A stretch of 64,000 bases of DNA from JAFGNV01 sp964612485 (GCA_964612485.1 CAZTFF010000021.1:1-64000), one strand, 5' to 3'; shown: positions 8,525 to 18,170, counted from the first letter of the stretch. Numbers and translations: made by a program. The notes: a model not told the origin generated them from the sequence alone.

Positions 8525-10630
8525 ATGGCGCAACATAGTTCTGTTTCTAACACCACCACACCTCATTCTTTTACCTACTGGTCCCAGCGATTAGGCCATC
8601 TCATCGACCGTATCGAATTAACCCCGGAATTGGGGATGATTTTGACCGCGCTGGTGGTTGGCATCGGTACCGGCCTGGGCGCGGTGATTTTTCGCTATTT
8701 GATCGACACCGTAGATTGGCTGGGCTACACCCAAATCCCCCCACTCTTAAACCGGTGGGGAAACGCTTACATTATTTTGATACCGGCCATCGGAGGATTG
8801 CTGGTCGGCTGTCTGGTTTATTTTTTCGCCCGCGAGGCTAAAGGTCACGGCGTACCCGAAGTGATGGAGGCTGTGGCCTTGCGCGGCGGGCGCATTCGTC
8901 CGGTGGTGGCAGTGGTCAAATCATTGGCCTCGGCCATTTCCATTGGCAGCGGCGGCTCGGTGGGGCGCGAGGGGCCGATTGTGCAAATCGGTTCGGCGTT
9001 GGGATCATCCATCGGCCAGGCCCTGCATCTTTCCGAAGAGCGGATTCGCAACCTGGTAGCCTGTGGCGCTGCCGCCGGCATTGCGGCCACTTTCAACGCG
9101 CCGATTGCCGGCGTCATTTTCGCCCTGGAAGTGATTTTGGGGCATTTCAGCGTGCGCTATTTCAGCATGGTGGTCATTTCGGCGGTCACGGCCAGCGTCA
9201 TTGGCCGGGCCATATTTGGCAATGTACCGGCCTTCATCATCCCCACCGAATACGGCGTGAACAGCGTGTGGGAATACGCCCTCTATTCGCTGCTGGGGGT
9301 TCTGGCGGCAGTGGTGGGTGTAACCTTTGTGCGCGTACTCTACTGGTCAGAAGATCAATTTGAAAAATGGCAAGGCGTGCCGGAGTGGGTCAAACCGGCC
9401 ATTGGCGGGGCGCTGCTGGGCATTTTGGGGTTGGCCTATCCGTACATCACCGGCGTGGATTGGGACCGCCAACCGCAGGTATTTAATGTTGGGTATCGTG
9501 TCATTGAAGATGCGCTGGCCGGGCACATGGCCTTGAACGTTGTCTTCATTCTATTAGTCTTGAAACTGATCGCCACCAGCCTCACCCTGGGGTCGGGCGG
9601 GTCCGGCGGAGTCTTTGCCCCCTCGCTGTTCATGGGCGCCATGCTGGGGGCCGGATTTGGTTTTTTGATGAAACTACTGTTCCCCGGCATTGTTATCTCC
9701 ACCGGCGCGTACGCTCTGGTGGGCATGGGCGCGGTCTTTGCCGCCGGCGCGCACGCGCCCATCACCGCGGTGTTGATCATGTTTGAACTCACCGGTGATT
9801 ACCGCATCATCCTACCGCTGATGCTGACGGTGGTGATCGCCACGCTGTTGGCTCAGAAAATGCTCACCGGCGAGTCGATCTACACCCTCAAACTCACCCG
9901 GCGAGGCGTACGCTTGCAGCGCGGGCGCGATGTGGATGTGATGGAAAGTGTCACGGTGGACGAAGTGATGCGGTTAGAGGTCGATAGCGTGGATGTCAAT
10001 CTAACATTGGTTGAGCTATCGGAGATTTTTGGCCGGCTGCGCACCCACGGGATGCCGGTTTTAGATGAGCAGGGCAAATTATGGGGCGTCGTCACCGTGG
10101 CCGATCTGGACCGGGCCGTGGAAAGCAACCTGCCGCGCCGGACCACCGTGGCCGCCATCGGCACCCCCCGCGAGCGCCTGCTGGTGGCCTATCCCGACGA
10201 AACCATGGGCGAAGCCCTGATGCGGATGGCCCGGCGCGGTCTGGGGCACCTGCCGGTGGTATCGCGCGATGATCCCCACCACCTGCTGGGCCTCATCCGG
10301 CGCGCCGACATCATCCGGGCTTATAATTTGGCCCTCACCCGGCGGGCCGAGTTGCAACACCGTGCTCGCCGCATGCAAATTCGTAACCTGGACGGCACGG
10401 AGTTTGTTGATCTCACCCTGACGCCGGACGACCGGGCGGTGAACAAAACCGTTGAAGAAGTAGCCTGTATGATGCCCTACGAATGTATCCTCATCTCTGT
10501 TCGGCGCGACGGACGCGTTTTGATCCCGCACGGCGACACCCTCTTCGAAGCCGGCGATCACATTACCGCCTTTATCCGCAGCCGCGATGCCGAAGCACTA
10601 CATACGTGCCTGCGGGGCAAAAAAGAGTGA
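8525..10630 (+). CDS. ClC-family chloride channel/transporter with CBS pair and TrkA-C tail
   Basis: A 701-residue protein. Residues about 35-455 form the ClC core: KGHGVPE (107-112), GSGGSVGREGP (141-151) with gating glutamate E149, and GSGGSGGVFAPSLFMG. Two CBS domains follow (about 475-530 and 545-610), then a TrkA-C-like domain (about 645-695), suggesting nucleotide or small-ligand control. Two positions differ from E. coli ClC-ec1: the central serine is replaced by H108, and the internal proton glutamate (E203) is V203 in FALEV, as in eukaryotic ClC channels, so passive conduction or non-chloride selectivity is possible. ATG at 8525 follows GAGGAGCT; an upstream in-frame ATG at 8441 lies inside the leader hairpin and has no ribosome-binding site. 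Confidence 0.92.
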   Translation: MAQHSSVSNTTTPHSFTYWSQRLGHLIDRIELTPELGMILTALVVGIGTGLGAVIFRYLIDTVDWLGYTQIPPLLNRWGNAYIILIPAIGGLLVGCLVYFFAREAKGHGVPEVMEAVALRGGRIRPVVAVVKSLASAISIGSGGSVGREGPIVQIGSALGSSIGQALHLSEERIRNLVACGAAAGIAATFNAPIAGVIFALEVILGHFSVRYFSMVVISAVTASVIGRAIFGNVPAFIIPTEYGVNSVWEYALYSLLGVLAAVVGVTFVRVLYWSEDQFEKWQGVPEWVKPAIGGALLGILGLAYPYITGVDWDRQPQVFNVGYRVIEDALAGHMALNVVFILLVLKLIATSLTLGSGGSGGVFAPSLFMGAMLGAGFGFLMKLLFPGIVISTGAYALVGMGAVFAAGAHAPITAVLIMFELTGDYRIILPLMLTVVIATLLAQKMLTGESIYTLKLTRRGVRLQRGRDVDVMESVTVDEVMRLEVDSVDVNLTLVELSEIFGRLRTHGMPVLDEQGKLWGVVTVADLDRAVESNLPRRTTVAAIGTPRERLLVAYPDETMGEALMRMARRGLGHLPVVSRDDPHHLLGLIRRADIIRAYNLALTRRAELQHRARRMQIRNLDGTEFVDLTLTPDDRAVNKTVEEVACMMPYECILISVRRDGRVLIPHGDTLFEAGDHITAFIRSRDAEALHTCLRGKKE

Positions 10631-10649
10631 TTGGATTTATGACAGGGCT

Positions 10650-10760
10650 GCTGACCAACCAGACCACCGACGACTGACCAACGACCACCGAATCTTTCAG
10701 ACAGTCTGATTCTTAGGAACGCCGATCGCCCGCGGTCAGTGGTCAAAATACCGGGAACCA
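10650..10760. repeat. GACTGACC-type intergenic repeat
   Basis: GACTGACCAACGACCACCGA is partly mirrored by GGTCAGTGGTCA near 10736-10744. Similar tracts occur at about 23206-23270, 40760-40835 and 55826-55862, all at gene ends or between genes. It appears to be a degenerate dispersed inverted repeat. Confidence 0.5.
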
Positions 10761-10764
10761 AAAC

Positions 10765-10793
10765 TTGGCATTTTATAAACTTGATGCTATATC
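10765..10793 (+). promoter_or_regulatory. Promoter for the DinB-like gene
   Basis: TTGGCA at 10765-10770, a 17-bp spacer, and TATATC at 10788-10793. The predicted start near 10800 leaves a leader of about 36 nt before the ATG at 10836. Confidence 0.55.
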
Positions 10794-10835
10794 TATAAAA
10801 AACAATTCAGTTCAATCGTAGGCAGGAGACAGTTT

Positions 10836-11309
10836 ATGTCCGATTCACTGCTGGCGCAATCTTCGCTGCGACAGATCAAAGAATATGTGGAAAATTTAAC
10901 CACTTCTCTGGAATCACTCACCGAGGAGCAAATCTGGTACAATGATGAGGTGGTCATCAATTCCATTGGCACACTGGCCCGGCACATTACCGGCAATTTG
11001 AACCATTATTTGGGAGCCGGCATCCTGAAAAACGGCTATGTCCGCGAGCGGGAGAAAGAGTTCACCGAGCGGAACATACCCCAGGCCCAAATCATAGCCG
11101 ATCTGCAAGCGGCGGTAGATGTCGCCGGCCAGGCGCTGGCCGCTGTAGATAAAGTGGAGGCGCGCCAGCCGCACCGCACGCCGTGCGGCGTAGATTTTGA
11201 CTCGCTGGGATACCATATTGTACGGATCACCACCCATCTAGCCCATCATTGCGGCCAGGCGGATTACGCCGAACGATATGTTAAAACGTTGGAAATTAGT
11301 TCAAACTGA
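10836..11309 (+). CDS. DinB-like (DUF1572-type) putative metal-dependent protein
   Basis: A 157-residue soluble, helical protein. HITGNLNHYLGAG (about residues 49-61) and the C-terminal RITTHLAHHCGQADY (about 131-145) place histidines where the DinB/YfiT four-helix bundle binds a metal ion. Known relatives include bacillithiol and mycothiol transferases and many stress-induced proteins of unknown activity; no specific substrate can be assigned. ATG at 10836 follows GGCAGGAG. The amphi-Trp gene starts 14 bp downstream, so the two are probably co-transcribed. Confidence 0.75.
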   Translation: MSDSLLAQSSLRQIKEYVENLTTSLESLTEEQIWYNDEVVINSIGTLARHITGNLNHYLGAGILKNGYVREREKEFTERNIPQAQIIADLQAAVDVAGQALAAVDKVEARQPHRTPCGVDFDSLGYHIVRITTHLAHHCGQADYAERYVKTLEISSN

Positions 11310-11323
11310 ATGGAGGTTTCTCA

Positions 11324-11590
11324 ATGAAAAAGACGATTCTACTCAAAAACGAAGAGCAAAAAAGCCTCAAAGATGTGGCTGATTTCTTACGCCAGTTGGC
11401 CGATAAACTTGACGGCAACGAAATCAAATTACGCCAGGGGGAACAGGAAGTTGCCCTCACCGTGCCTAATTTGGTGACATTCGAAGTAGAAGTTGAAGAA
11501 AAACCTAAAAAACAGGGTACCCAACGCACGCTGGAAATCGAAATAGAATGGCTCGAAGGGCAGGCCGGCGGGCCGGTAACCATAGAATAG
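11324..11590 (+). CDS. Amphi-Trp domain protein
   Basis: An 88-residue protein matching the small amphi-Trp domain family. It has an N-terminal helix SLKDVADFLRQLADKL, a strand LRQGEQEVALTVP, and a C-terminal amphipathic strand ending in EIEWLEG with the characteristic tryptophan (W76). Function is not known for the family; it often occurs as a short stand-alone protein in bacteria and archaea. GGAGG precedes the ATG. It is convergent with the RCK protein gene, whose stop lies six bases beyond its own, and no terminator is visible between them. Confidence 0.8.
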   Translation: MKKTILLKNEEQKSLKDVADFLRQLADKLDGNEIKLRQGEQEVALTVPNLVTFEVEVEEKPKKQGTQRTLEIEIEWLEGQAGGPVTIE

Positions 11591-11595
11591 TAGTA

Positions 11596-12735
11596 TTACG
11601 AAAGCTGGTCTTTTGTTTTGATGGTCCACTGGCCGCGTTCGTAGCGATCCATCTCGCGGACCGGGGGGGTGAGCTGCGAAATTTGCATCAGGGCGTCTAT
11701 CGAAGCGGAAAGCACAAACCGGTCGCCGGCAGTCAAGATGGTGTCATCGGTGGGATGTAATAAAAACTCCCCCTCGTGGCGCCAGGCGATCACGGCCACA
11801 TTAAATTCCTGCTCCAGCGCCTTCACCGAATACCCGTTCAAAACCGATTCCTGAACCATGGTGAATTTGGTGATGGTCAGCAAACTCCGCTCCGAGTTCT
11901 CGCCGTAAGAAAAGGCGTAATCCAGCGGCGCTTTGGTGGCTGCCGCCGCAAAGGCCGGGGCCGAAAGTTCGGGGATGCTGAAGGCGGTATGAATATGAAA
12001 GCCGGTGCGCACATTGGCCGCCATCTGCACATCAAACATGCGCAGCACCACTTTGATGTTGGGTACCTGGCGGCGGGCTTCCAGGGCAATACTGAGGTTG
12101 ACCAGATCATCATTGGTGCAGGGCACAATCGACTCGGCATACTGAATGGCGGCATCTTTCAACACTTCGGCCCGACGGGCATCGGCAATAATCACCGGCA
12201 CGCCCCAACTCCGCACATCTTCCAAAAAAGGATTGGTGGAGCTGCTTTCGATCACCACCACTTCCTCATTCATATCCAAAATCCAGCGCACCACGCGAGC
12301 GCTCACTTTGCCCAAACCACAAACAATCGTATGATCTTTAAACGTTGAAGCCATAGCTCTATTCCACACATCTCTTTGCAACAAATTACTGCCCAGCCGA
12401 AAAATCCCCTGGCCCAGCACCAGCAGGCCGGCCAGCGGCACCACAAAAAAGACCAGGCGCGTGGTCCACTCTCTGGGTAACGGGAAGGCGTTTTCAAACA
12501 CAAGCAGGGTTAAAACGGCGTAACTGGCTCCCAGCGCGTCCAGCCCCTCGCCGGTTTCGGGGTGAATATAATTCCGATCCAAATTGGCTTCGGCCACCAC
12601 CAGCAAAATCAAAAAGAGGATAAAGAGCAGCCCGAAGATTTTGGAACCGGGCATTCTGAAATAGGTCAGAATGGGCCGGTAAAGATGGGTGATGTATAAC
12701 GGCGCGGGCCGTTGATTTTTACGACGTTTTGACAC
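11596..12735 (-). CDS. Two-TM RCK (TrkA-N/TrkA-C) channel-like protein without a K+ filter
   Basis: A 379-residue protein with two hydrophobic helices (about 32-50 and 92-113) and a pore-like segment between them. An RCK/TrkA-N domain starting at HTIVCGLGKVS (135-145) binds a nucleotide, and a TrkA-C domain runs to about residue 355. The layout is that of a MthK-type potassium channel. Where a channel has TVGYGD the sequence reads LVFENAFPLP (about 78-87), so the selectivity filter is absent; it may be a regulator, a different-ion channel or a non-conducting subunit. The start is GTG at 12735, only 6 bp after the stop of the amidase-fold gene, so the two are probably translated from one message. 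Confidence 0.8.
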   Translation of the reverse strand: MSKRRKNQRPAPLYITHLYRPILTYFRMPGSKIFGLLFILFLILLVVAEANLDRNYIHPETGEGLDALGASYAVLTLLVFENAFPLPREWTTRLVFFVVPLAGLLVLGQGIFRLGSNLLQRDVWNRAMASTFKDHTIVCGLGKVSARVVRWILDMNEEVVVIESSSTNPFLEDVRSWGVPVIIADARRAEVLKDAAIQYAESIVPCTNDDLVNLSIALEARRQVPNIKVVLRMFDVQMAANVRTGFHIHTAFSIPELSAPAFAAAATKAPLDYAFSYGENSERSLLTITKFTMVQESVLNGYSVKALEQEFNVAVIAWRHEGEFLLHPTDDTILTAGDRFVLSASIDALMQISQLTPPVREMDRYERGQWTIKTKDQLS

Positions 12736-12741
12736 GATGCG

Positions 12742-14016
12742 TTAACTTAAATTTTTGAACCGTTTGCCCTGGGCAACCAGTTGTTTCACAATTCGACGGG
12801 TTTCGGCTTCGGTATTGCCCGACAACCGCTCCACCTGGCAGCCGGCGGCGTGCAACGCCTGCTCGGCGCTGGCCGGGACGCCCTCTTTGCCGCCCATAAT
12901 GGTCACATACTGCGCGGTTTTGGCCTCTTCCACAGAAAAACCTACAGTCGGCTTGAACGCGCCGATATAATCGATAGCGCCGCGCAAATCCCACTCGGCC
13001 CAATTGTTGCTCCCTCGATGCCACAGCAGCAGGTAATGCTGGATGGTTTTGCCGGTTGAGGGCGTTGCAGTGGGTGTGGTGGTCGGGGTGGTAGACACGC
13101 CGCTGCCGGCCATCAACTGGCTCACCTTCGATAACAGCGGCCCTTTCCACTGCGGCCAGGTTGCACCGGGGCTGCCGGTCGTCACTAAATCGCTATAACC
13201 CACCATTTGATCGGTAGACACGCCAAGCTGCCTGGCAAGCTGGGCCAGCAGGCCGGCGGTGGCATCTAATTGGGCCTGGGGCGGTTGGCTATTGCTGAAG
13301 TTGCCGATCAGACAAACCCCCACGCTATCCTGATTATAATTGCCGGCGTGGGCCGACACCACTTCCAGGGGTTGGGTTTGGTACGCCTTGCCTTCGGCAG
13401 TGACACAGTAATGGTAGGCAATACCGGCCCGGCCCTGGTTGTTGACCTGGTAGGCCGCAATCCGCTCCGGCGTAACGCTGGCCGGCGTGGCCGAGTGGTG
13501 CAAAATGATCCGTTGGATGGCGCTGCGGCTGCGGCGGCCATACGGGTTAGCCGTATTACTGGGTAAATTCGCGCTGATGTCTTCAATTTGAATCTGGGTT
13601 GTAGCCGGGCCGGTTGAAGAGGTCGGCGTCGCTGCCCCGGCCTGGATGGCGAGCGGGCTGATGAGCAGCCCGGTATCCCCCTGGGTAGAAAACCAGGTCA
13701 CGCTCTCCTGGATCATATCCCAACGCAGGTGATAAGTGCCGGGAGACTGCGGCGTGCGCAGTTGCGCTTGCAGCGTCACCGTGCCGCCGGGCGGTACATC
13801 TTTTGGCAGGGAGGTGTGGACATCCAAATTGGGTACCATCTGCCCGCCGGCATCATACCATTGGAATCCCAACCGGAAAGGCGTTTCACCGCCGCTGCTC
13901 CAGGTAAGTTTGCCGGCATTTTGCACGGTCAAATTAACGGTGAGTGTTTGCCCCGACGGTAACGTTGCCGGGGTCGAATGGTTCAAAAAATTGGTGCGAT
14001 AATCAAACTCTGTCAT
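12742..14016 (-). CDS. NBR1-like/amidase_2 (PGRP) fold protein, zinc site eroded
   Basis: A 424-residue protein. Residues 10-125 resemble the NBR1-type immunoglobulin domain (LTVQNAGKLTW, PPGGTVTLQAQL, GTYHLRWDM). Residues 155-300 have the N-acetylmuramoyl-L-alanine amidase/PGRP fold: ILHHSA (H173-H174), AYHYCV, SAHAGNYN (H223), SVGVCLIGNF. The family's GHxE...CPG segment, which supplies two of the three zinc ligands, reads GYSDLVTTGSPG, with Y274 and S282 in place of His and Cys. Hydrolysis of the peptidoglycan stem is therefore doubtful and a binding role is more likely. A Thr/Pro linker (309-320) leads to an unrecognised C-terminal domain (about 325-424). No clear signal peptide, although the fold normally acts in the envelope. 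Confidence 0.8.
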   Translation of the reverse strand: MTEFDYRTNFLNHSTPATLPSGQTLTVNLTVQNAGKLTWSSGGETPFRLGFQWYDAGGQMVPNLDVHTSLPKDVPPGGTVTLQAQLRTPQSPGTYHLRWDMIQESVTWFSTQGDTGLLISPLAIQAGAATPTSSTGPATTQIQIEDISANLPSNTANPYGRRSRSAIQRIILHHSATPASVTPERIAAYQVNNQGRAGIAYHYCVTAEGKAYQTQPLEVVSAHAGNYNQDSVGVCLIGNFSNSQPPQAQLDATAGLLAQLARQLGVSTDQMVGYSDLVTTGSPGATWPQWKGPLLSKVSQLMAGSGVSTTPTTTPTATPSTGKTIQHYLLLWHRGSNNWAEWDLRGAIDYIGAFKPTVGFSVEEAKTAQYVTIMGGKEGVPASAEQALHAAGCQVERLSGNTEAETRRIVKQLVAQGKRFKNLS

Positions 14017-14105
14017 AGCAATCCCTCCGCCTTAACAATTTGTGATTGTTAAATTATAACTCAAAAGCGTGTTTGGGGGAAGCGTCCGCGTAATTTTTCC
14101 CGATG

Positions 14106-14136
14106 ACAAAAACCACTCTATTTGTGGAGTGGCTTT
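14106..14136 (-). terminator. Intrinsic terminator after nadE
   Basis: On the minus strand CCACTC (14118-14113 complement) pairs with GAGTGG across an 8-nt loop, flanked by AAAA on one side and a run of Ts on the other. It lies just past the stop codon of the NAD synthetase gene (14143). Confidence 0.7.
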
Positions 14137-14142
14137 TGGGTT

Positions 14143-15912
14143 CTACTTAATTTTCGATTGGTACCGGTTGGTGATCGGCAGCCGCCGGTCTTTGCCAAAG
14201 GATTTACTGGTGATCTTGGGGCCGGGCGGGGCCTGGCGGCGTTTGTACTCATTGCGGTCTACCAGCCGCGTGATGCGAACCACGGTATCAGCCTCGTACC
14301 CCAGAGCCACAATTTCACGCGGGCTGTATTCATCCTCAATGTAAGCGGCCAGAATGCCATCCAGAATCTCGTATTCCGGCAGGGAGTCGGTGTCTTTCTG
14401 ATCGGGCCGCAGCTCTGCCGAAGGCGGTTTGGTGAGGACGCTTTCAGGAATGGCGTAACCGATGTGTTCGTTGCGATAACGACACAGCTCGTACACCAGG
14501 GTTTTGGGCACATCTTTGATCACGGCAAAGCCGCCCGCCATATCGCCGTAGATGGTGGCGTAGCCCACGGCCAGTTCGCTTTTGTTGCCGGTGGTCAGCA
14601 CCAGCCAGCCGAATTTATTGCTCAGGGCCATCAAAATATTGCCGCGGGCGCGGCTTTGCAGGTTCTCTTCGGCTACATTTGGCTCGGTACCGGCAAAGGC
14701 ATCGGCCAGCACCTCCAAATAAGCCTGGTGCGCCGGCTCAATGGCAATTTCCTTGTAACCAATGCCCAATAACCGGGCCAGTTCCGAGGCATCGCTTTTG
14801 GAATGGTCCGATGAATAGCGTGACGGCATCGACACCCCGATCACGTTCTCCGGCCCCAACGCATCGGCGGCAATGGCGGCTACCAAAGAACTGTCGATGC
14901 CGCCGGACAGTCCCAAGGTTGCTTTTTGAAAACCGTTTTTCAGCACGTAATCCCGCGTACCCAGTACCAGGGCGTTGTAAACTTCTTCCAGCCGACCCAG
15001 AGGAGTCACCAGGTGAGGCGACTCCAGCCGGGGCGGGGCAGACTCCGTTGGAATCTGCTCCAGGCCAATCGTCTCAAAGCTTCCGGTTTGAAGGTGGGTC
15101 AGGCTGTCCTTTCGATGCCGAGGGTCGCGCAGCCGCTGGCGGAACACATTGCCCACGTTCACATCGGCCAGCACAAAATCCTCGGCAAAGGATTTGCCCC
15201 GGGCCAGCACATTGCCCCGCTCATCGATCACCAGGCTGCTGCCGTCGAAGATCAATTCATCCTGCCCGCCAACCAGATTGCAGAAAGCCACCATCGCCAC
15301 ATTGTCGGCGGCGCGGGTGCAGAGCATGCGCTCGCGGCTTTTGATTTTACCGCACTGGTAGGGCGAGGCGGAAATATTGAGCAGCAGTTCCGCCCCGGCA
15401 GCGGCCTGCGCTTCCGGCGGGCCGGCGGGATACCAGATGTCTTCGCACACGCTCACGCCAAAACTCACCGTTCCATCGCTGCCGGTTTCAGAGTCGGGCA
15501 GATTCAGATTAAACAACAAGCGGGTGTGGTCGGCGGCAAAATAACGGTTTTCGTCAAACACGGCATAGTTGGGCAGCAGCGATTTGTGGTACACGGCCAC
15601 CAATTGGCCGTTGTGCAGCACCGCCGCCGCATTGAACAGGTCTTTGCCTTTGTCTACCAGGCCAATTACTGCCGTGAGACCCCGCGTATGGGGTTCCAGG
15701 CTTTGCAGCGCGGTACGGTTGGCGGCCACAAAGCCCGGTTTCAACAGCAAATCTTCCGGCGGATAGCCGGCCAGGGCCAGTTCCGGGAAGAGTACAATAT
15801 GGGCCTGATTCTCTCGCGCTTTGTCCAGATAGGCTTTCACCTTGGCGGTATTGCCGTCGAGATCGCCCACGGTTACATTGATCTGGGCCAGCGCTATTCT
15901 GAGGTTTGTCAT
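14143..15912 (-). CDS. nadE: Glutamine-dependent NAD+ synthetase
   Basis: A 589-residue two-domain enzyme that makes NAD+ from deamido-NAD+, ATP and glutamine-derived ammonia, the last step of NAD biosynthesis. The N-terminal nitrilase-type glutaminase domain (1-270) carries the triad E44 (LFPELALAGYPPEDLL), K110 (YHKSLLPNY) and C156 (VSVCEDIWYP). The synthetase domain (about 300-589) has the PP-loop SGGIDSS (337-343), followed by GVSMPSRYSS and TGNKSELAVGYATIYGD. Length is normal for the glutamine-dependent type. It lies 46 bp downstream of the ANTAR response regulator gene on the same strand, and the gap contains a small GCGC hairpin. Confidence 0.96.
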   Translation of the reverse strand: MTNLRIALAQINVTVGDLDGNTAKVKAYLDKARENQAHIVLFPELALAGYPPEDLLLKPGFVAANRTALQSLEPHTRGLTAVIGLVDKGKDLFNAAAVLHNGQLVAVYHKSLLPNYAVFDENRYFAADHTRLLFNLNLPDSETGSDGTVSFGVSVCEDIWYPAGPPEAQAAAGAELLLNISASPYQCGKIKSRERMLCTRAADNVAMVAFCNLVGGQDELIFDGSSLVIDERGNVLARGKSFAEDFVLADVNVGNVFRQRLRDPRHRKDSLTHLQTGSFETIGLEQIPTESAPPRLESPHLVTPLGRLEEVYNALVLGTRDYVLKNGFQKATLGLSGGIDSSLVAAIAADALGPENVIGVSMPSRYSSDHSKSDASELARLLGIGYKEIAIEPAHQAYLEVLADAFAGTEPNVAEENLQSRARGNILMALSNKFGWLVLTTGNKSELAVGYATIYGDMAGGFAVIKDVPKTLVYELCRYRNEHIGYAIPESVLTKPPSAELRPDQKDTDSLPEYEILDGILAAYIEDEYSPREIVALGYEADTVVRITRLVDRNEYKRRQAPPGPKITSKSFGKDRRLPITNRYQSKIK

Positions 15913-15958
15913 ACCTTACCTGTGCGCTTTAAATGCGCGTACACTTTGAACGAGCGTA

Positions 15959-16540
<582 letters not shown>

Positions 16541-16547
16541 CTTAAAA

Positions 16548-18062
16548 TTAACCTCCAACAATTTTAGGAAAAGTAATGGTAACAGCCAGACCTTTATCCG
16601 GGCTGTTATTGTTATCTAATTTAATGCGACCTTGCAGGTCGTTTTCTACCAGGGTACGAACAATCTGTAATCCCAAATTCTGGTTCTGATCCATTGAAAA
16701 ATTCTCAGACACGCCGTGCCCGTTGTCAACCACGCTTATAATAGCTTCATCACCCGTATCTTCCAAATTTATTCTGACGAGTCCTTCAGTTTCGCCCTCA
16801 AAGCCGTGTTCAATGGCATTTTGCAAAACCTCGTTCATAATCAACGAGCAGGCGGTTGCCTGGCGGGGCGGTATGGAGATTTTATCGCCGGAAATATCAA
16901 ACACAATATTCTGATCGGGACTCATCACGCCGTATTGAAGTTGGGTGACAATTTTTTGGCATACCTCTTTCACATTGATAATATTTGAGCTTTCATTCGA
17001 CAAAAACTCGTGAATAACGGCAATGCTGAGGATGCGCTGCTGGGTTTCGGTCAGCGCCGCGCGCGCTTCGTCCGATTGGGTGCGGCGGGTCTGCATGCGG
17101 ATCAAGCCGGCGATGGTTTGCAAATTGTTTTTGACCCGGTGATGGACTTCCTGGATCATGGCGTTTTTAATACGCAGTTCCTGATCCTGTCGGCGAATTT
17201 GGGTCGCATCGTGCAGGGTGATCAACACGCCATATTTTTTGGGCGCGCGAGAATATCTTATAAACGGAATATACCGGAGAGGAGAGGTGTAGCTGACCAG
17301 TGGCAGCACTTTACGAATCCAAATGCGGTCAGCCTCATTGATTTCCTGTTCAAGACATTGATTCTCGGCCAGCGCCTGCTTGCGCAGCTCCTCATCGGCG
17401 GTTTCGATCTCGGCCAGGGGGCGTCCGACCATTGTATCTTTATAACCCAATTTCCGATACAAGTTGCTGGCTACCCCGCTGACATAGCGGATAATGCCAT
17501 TTTTATCTACAAAAACAATACCGTCCTGCTCGCCAAAAGACGAAAGCCGGGCCGCGCCGTTTAACTCGCCCCGCCAGACCATATCCTGCAATTTTTTGAT
17601 AGCGCGCCGAAAAACCTTGCTGCGCAGCCGCAGCCGTTCGTGCTCCAACAAGTTGGTAACCACCACCAGGGCGGCAATAATTCGTGGTTTTCTTTCTCTA
17701 TTTTGACCATACAGCAGCGGCGGATAATAGATAGGAAACGTTTTTTTGACCACCGGCGCGCCTTCAGAAATGTAGCCGCCCTGTTCTTTGCGCCGCCCCA
17801 CCAGCAGCGCCTGTTTGATAATTTCCTGCCGCGTTTCGGTGAGTTTTACCTTACGCCCCACCTGGCTCTTGCTGTAAACGTGGGCAATCGAATGGGGTTG
17901 GGCATGAGCCAAAATAACCGTATCGAACTTGCCGTACCGCCCATACAACAGAACATCGGCCCGGCTCAAATCGGCCACAATGCCCATTTGGGTTTCTATC
18001 GTCTTGAGAAAGGCAACTTCCGCCTCGGTGAGTTTTAGATAGTTTCGAACAGCCTCGTACAT
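16548..18062 (-). CDS. HisKA_2 sensor histidine kinase, PdtaS-like
   Basis: A 504-residue soluble kinase with no membrane segments. Residues 1-155 look like the GAF-type sensory region of PdtaS. Residues about 175-290 form a PAS domain (GIVFVDKNGIIRYVSGVA). The HisKA_2 domain then carries EVHHRVKNNLQTIAGLI with the phospho-accepting histidine at 307/308, and the ATPase domain has MNEVLQNAIEHGF (N-box) and VVDNGHG (G1). This is the usual partner of ANTAR regulators, as in mycobacterial PdtaS-PdtaR. It is the first gene of a probable pdtaS-pdtaR-nadE operon. The signal it senses cannot be told from sequence. Confidence 0.92.
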   Translation of the reverse strand: MYEAVRNYLKLTEAEVAFLKTIETQMGIVADLSRADVLLYGRYGKFDTVILAHAQPHSIAHVYSKSQVGRKVKLTETRQEIIKQALLVGRRKEQGGYISEGAPVVKKTFPIYYPPLLYGQNRERKPRIIAALVVVTNLLEHERLRLRSKVFRRAIKKLQDMVWRGELNGAARLSSFGEQDGIVFVDKNGIIRYVSGVASNLYRKLGYKDTMVGRPLAEIETADEELRKQALAENQCLEQEINEADRIWIRKVLPLVSYTSPLRYIPFIRYSRAPKKYGVLITLHDATQIRRQDQELRIKNAMIQEVHHRVKNNLQTIAGLIRMQTRRTQSDEARAALTETQQRILSIAVIHEFLSNESSNIINVKEVCQKIVTQLQYGVMSPDQNIVFDISGDKISIPPRQATACSLIMNEVLQNAIEHGFEGETEGLVRINLEDTGDEAIISVVDNGHGVSENFSMDQNQNLGLQIVRTLVENDLQGRIKLDNNNSPDKGLAVTITFPKIVGG

Positions 18063-18124
18063 CTAGTGAAACCTGCTGTGTTCTTTATAAAGCAATGAAA
18101 ACAAATAACTTACCCAGTTCATAT

Positions 18125-18170
18125 GAGTGATTAGAGATTATCAGGCTGAAACTCCAATCTCTCATTCTCC
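18125..18170. repeat. Small inverted repeat
   Basis: GAGTGATTAGAGATT is mirrored by AATCTCTCATTCTC with a loop of about 16 nt. It lies in the gap between the kinase and fmt, with no U-run. It may be a REP-like element or a weak terminator for fmt. Confidence 0.5.
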
